Below, in pieces: positions 4,734 to 6,566 of a stretch of DNA of 6,566 bases. The stretch is from NCBI GenBank assembly GCA_041493345.1, contig JBGPYQ010000203.1:1-6566 (forward strand). The letters are read 5' to 3'. The notes under the pieces are model-generated. The model had not been told where the DNA came from and did no database searches. It was given only the letters and a program-made list of their open reading frames with translations. Both the position numbers and the translations under genes were made by a program. The stretch comes from VBDM01 sp041493345 (GTDB taxonomy: Bacteria; Pseudomonadota; Gammaproteobacteria; Burkholderiales; SG8-39). Positions within the stretch are counted from its first letter, which is position 1. Each line of letters begins with the position of its first letter.

Positions 4734-5834
4734 GTGAAATACCGCATTCTCGTTCTGGGGGCCTCCTACGGCTCCTTGCTGGGCACCAAGTTGTTGATGG
4801 CCGGGCACCGGGTTTCGCTGGTCTGCACCAGGCCCACCGCCGAGCTGATCAACCGTGAAGGGACCCGGGTGCGCTTCCCGATCCGGGATCGGGAGTCGCT
4901 ACTCGAGATCGCATCGAAGAGCCTTCCGGGCGCGCTTTCCGCGAGCACCCCCGACGAGGTCGACCCCGGCGCATTCGACCTGGTCGTGCTCGGCATGCAG
5001 GAGGCCCACTACGGCTCGCAAGGAGTCCGGGAGCTGATGGGCCGCGTCGCCCGGGCGCGAAAACCGTGCCTCGCGATCATGAACATGCCGCCTTTGCCCT
5101 ACCTCAAACGCATTCCCGGGCTCTCGACGGAACCTCTGGAGGGCTGCTATGCGGATCCCGGGGTCTGGGAGGGCTTCGAACCCGGCCTGACTACGCTCGC
5201 GAGTCCCGATCCCCAGGCATTCCGCCCGCCGGATCGGCCGAAGAACGTTCTTCAGGTGGGCTTGCCGACCAATTTCAAGGCGGCGCGCTTCGAAGCCGAG
5301 GAGCCGACCGCGCTGCTTCGGAATATCGAGGCCGACATCGAGGAAGTCCGGTTCCACCTCGGCGAGCGCGCCATCGAAATTCCGGTGAAGCTCAAGGTGC
5401 ACGATTCCGTTTTCGTGCCGCTGGCAAAATGGCCGATGTTGATCGCCGGCAACTACCGCTGCATCCGGCCGAACGACATGATTCCCATCAAGGAGGCGGT
5501 GCACGGGAACGTCGACAAATCCCGGGAGATCTACGATTGGGTCTCGAAACTCTGTACCGGGCTGGGCGCCGAGTCTGCCGACCTGGTTCCTTTCGAGAAG
5601 TACGCCAAGGCCGCCGAGAGCCTGGGCAAACCGTCTTCCGCAGCGCGCGCGCTTTTTGGCGGCGCCGAGCACATCGAGCGGGTCGACAGCCTGGTCCGGC
5701 GGATCGCCCGCCAGCTGGGACTCCAGTCCGACACGCTGCACGAGATCGTCGCGCTGGTGGACGAGCGTCTGGGAAGAAACCGCGCGAGGCGCAGCGCATC
5801 GCGCAGCTTCGCGCCTTTGGCGAGCGTCGGGTAA
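4734..5834 (+). CDS. Ketopantoate reductase-like (ApbA/PanE N-terminal) NAD(P)-binding protein
   Basis: Probable NAD(P)H-dependent oxidoreductase of unknown substrate. The N-terminus, MKYRILVLGASYGSLLGTKL, is a Rossmann dinucleotide loop (G9-A-S-Y-G13-S-L-L-G17), followed by the second strand HRVSLVCTR (25-33), as in 2-dehydropantoate 2-reductases. FDLVVLGMQ (81-89) and CLAIMNMPPLPYL (112-124) sit where PanE has its cofactor-side strand and QNG turn. The C-terminal half has KLKVHDSVFVPLAKW (219-233) and MLIAGNYRC (235-243). K232 could be the PanE-type catalytic lysine, but the Asn four residues on is replaced by Leu and the nearest Asn is N240. At 366 residues it is longer than PanE (about 300). 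GTG at 4734 is the start because GGAGGG (4720-4725) lies 8 nt before it. It is divergent from the broken XRE gene, with shared repeats between. A bona fide pantothenate role is unlikely. Confidence 0.8.
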   Translation: MKYRILVLGASYGSLLGTKLLMAGHRVSLVCTRPTAELINREGTRVRFPIRDRESLLEIASKSLPGALSASTPDEVDPGAFDLVVLGMQEAHYGSQGVRELMGRVARARKPCLAIMNMPPLPYLKRIPGLSTEPLEGCYADPGVWEGFEPGLTTLASPDPQAFRPPDRPKNVLQVGLPTNFKAARFEAEEPTALLRNIEADIEEVRFHLGERAIEIPVKLKVHDSVFVPLAKWPMLIAGNYRCIRPNDMIPIKEAVHGNVDKSREIYDWVSKLCTGLGAESADLVPFEKYAKAAESLGKPSSAARALFGGAEHIERVDSLVRRIARQLGLQSDTLHEIVALVDERLGRNRARRSASRSFAPLASVG

Positions 5835-5855
5835 AGGATAAGGCGCCGGCCGGAC

Positions 5856-5948
5856 TCAACCCCGGCGGGATTCCAGCTGCTGCTCGATCGCGATGACGGC
5901 GATCGCCAGCGCCGCGATCGCCGCGAGCAACGGCGATAAGCGTTTCAT
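5856..5948 (-). CDS. Small hypothetical 30-residue single-span membrane peptide
   Basis: A short open frame of 30 codons plus TGA. The peptide begins MKRLSPLLAAIAALAIAVIA: a basic start and an Ala/Ile/Leu-rich stretch of about 17 residues (5-21), then a charged tail EQQLESRRG. This is the plan of a small inner-membrane protein, or an uncleaved signal anchor. The ATG has a good Shine-Dalgarno sequence (GGGGGA, minus strand, 7 nt upstream). It starts 30 nt after the stop of the ModA-like binding-protein gene on the same strand, so it is probably the last cistron of that operon, and it ends 21 nt from the convergent reductase-like gene. I recognise no family. The repeated GCGATCGC-type codon pattern (Ala-Ile-Ala) could give such a frame by chance, so the call rests on ribosome-binding site, position and composition. 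Confidence 0.5.
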   Translation of the reverse strand: MKRLSPLLAAIAALAIAVIAIEQQLESRRG

Positions 5949-5978
5949 GGTGATTTCCCCCGCATGAATGACGGTCTG

Positions 5979-6566
5979 TCAGGCGGGCTCCAAGCCATGC
6001 TTCTTGATGACCGATGCGGCGGCCGGCGCGGTGATGAATTTGACCAGCGCCCTGGCCGCGTCCGCCTGCTTCGCGCCGGCATGGATGCCGGCGGAGAACA
6101 TCGTCATCCGCTGGAGGTCGCCCGGCAGCGGGCCGACGTAGTCGATGCCGGCGAAATGCACCAGCTCGCTGATCTGCTGGAAGCCGACCTCGGTCTCGCC
6201 GCTCGCGATCAGGGTGCCGACGAACACGCCGGACGGGGTCTGCTTGAGCTTGCCCTTGACCTGATCGGCGATGCCCAATTTCTCGAACACGCTGAGCATA
6301 TAGAGCCCGCTCGGGCCGGTGGAATAGCCGATCGATTTCGCCGCCAGCAGCGTCTTCTTCAATGCGCCGGCCGAACGGACGTCAGGCTTCGCCGCGCCCT
6401 TGCGCACCGCGAGCCCGGTGCCGGATTTTGCGAAATCGACGCGGCTGCCGGCGACGGCCTTGCCCAGCTTGATCTGATCGTCAATCGCCGGGCCCGCCAT
6501 GATGATGAGGTCGTAGGGCTCGCCGTCCGCGAGACGCTTCTGGACGTTGAGCGTTCCCGTGAAAAC
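5979..6566 (-). CDS. ModA-like periplasmic solute-binding protein, C-terminal part, cut by window edge
   Basis: Type 2 periplasmic binding protein related to the molybdate receptor ModA. 195 codons are visible, in frame from the right edge (VFTGTLNVQKRLADGEPYDL) to the TGA at 5979. The signal peptide and first strands are missing, so an internal ATG at 6500 is not the true start. Family landmarks, with residues counted from the first visible codon: EPYDLIIMAGPAIDD (16-30), VAGSRVDFAKSGTGLAVRKG (38-57), AAKSIGYSTGPSG (74-86), LIASGETEVGFQQISEL (118-134) and YVGPLPGDLQ (142-151). FQQISEL and GPLPxxLQ mark the branch of ModA-like proteins seen as lone receptors in many alpha- and betaproteobacteria, whose ligand is often not molybdate. 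The natural C-terminus HGLEPA is present. No ABC permease or ATPase gene is visible here. A 30-codon membrane-peptide frame follows after 30 nt. Confidence 0.88.
   Translation of the reverse strand, partial: VFTGTLNVQKRLADGEPYDLIIMAGPAIDDQIKLGKAVAGSRVDFAKSGTGLAVRKGAAKPDVRSAGALKKTLLAAKSIGYSTGPSGLYMLSVFEKLGIADQVKGKLKQTPSGVFVGTLIASGETEVGFQQISELVHFAGIDYVGPLPGDLQRMTMFSAGIHAGAKQADAARALVKFITAPAAASVIKKHGLEPA

Noticed and set aside
4599..4808. Upstream extension of the XRE frame to an ATG at 4808
   Set aside because: The extra residues show no homology, overlap the divergent gene and cross the repeat/promoter region; the ATG at 4598 starts the family's conserved N-terminus.
5844..5867. GC-rich hairpin (CGCCGG/CCGGCG) between the two convergent genes as a bidirectional terminator
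   Set aside because: The stem is only 5-6 bp, there is no T-run on either side, and it overlaps the end of the small frame.
4899..5896. Large frames on both strands overlapping the reductase-like gene (minus 4899-5741, plus 5066-5896)
   Set aside because: They are shadow frames with Arg/Gly/Ala-biased composition; the frame from 4734 has a Rossmann motif and a proper ribosome-binding site.
5884..5934. Repeated GCGATCGC-like words as a HIP1-type dispersed repeat
   Set aside because: They correspond to Ala-Ile-Ala codons in the small frame and to general high-GC word bias; there is no wider array.
1..6566. tRNA, rRNA, CRISPR array or riboswitch (including a cobalamin riboswitch before the B12-binding gene)
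   Set aside because: No regularly spaced repeats, tRNA-like cloverleaf or rRNA sequence was seen, and the 217-bp region before the mutase subunit shows no recognisable B12-box.

Overview
The window looks like part of a high-GC, Gram-negative chromosome. Tripartite (TRAP) uptake, a stand-alone B12-binding mutase subunit, a PaaK-type CoA ligase and the style of the regulator and reductase remnants all suggest a betaproteobacterium of the Burkholderiales type. That assignment is inference from protein families, because no marker gene is present. Coding density is high and most genes lie on the minus strand.

Left part (1-878, minus): a two-gene unit. A 138-residue cobalamin-binding small subunit of an acyl-CoA mutase is followed after 20 nt by a PaaK-like acyl-CoA ligase cut by the window edge. 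This pairing resembles 2-hydroxyisobutyryl-CoA mutase loci (hcmB beside the hcl ligase) and fits activation plus carbon-skeleton rearrangement of a branched or hydroxylated short carboxylic acid. The substrate cannot be fixed without the large mutase subunit, which is not in view.

Middle part (1096-4061, minus): a complete TRAP transporter operon, dctP-dctQ-dctM. A 9-bp hairpin lies between dctP and dctQ, and dctQ and dctM overlap by 1 nt. The binding protein lacks the usual ligand-clamping arginine at its expected place, so the cargo may be atypical. The leader of dctP has a 12-bp palindrome, a competing hairpin and a candidate promoter. The transporter could feed the ligase/mutase unit downstream, but this is inference.

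Scar region (4177-4598): layered debris. It contains two imperfect 24-25 bp repeats resembling a transposon end, the zinc-finger start of an IS91-like transposase, a REP-like palindrome, and the first 57 codons of an XRE-family regulator broken by an in-frame TAG and then lost at the palindrome.

Right part (4607-6566): a divergent promoter region with three 14-bp tandem repeats drives a plus-strand ketopantoate-reductase-like protein (4734-5834), which has apparently outlived its divergent regulator. Convergent to it are a 30-residue predicted membrane peptide and the C-terminal part of a ModA-like solute-binding protein that runs off the right edge.

The one stretch over 300 bases without an intact gene is 4062-4597, and it is covered by the leader and scar entries.
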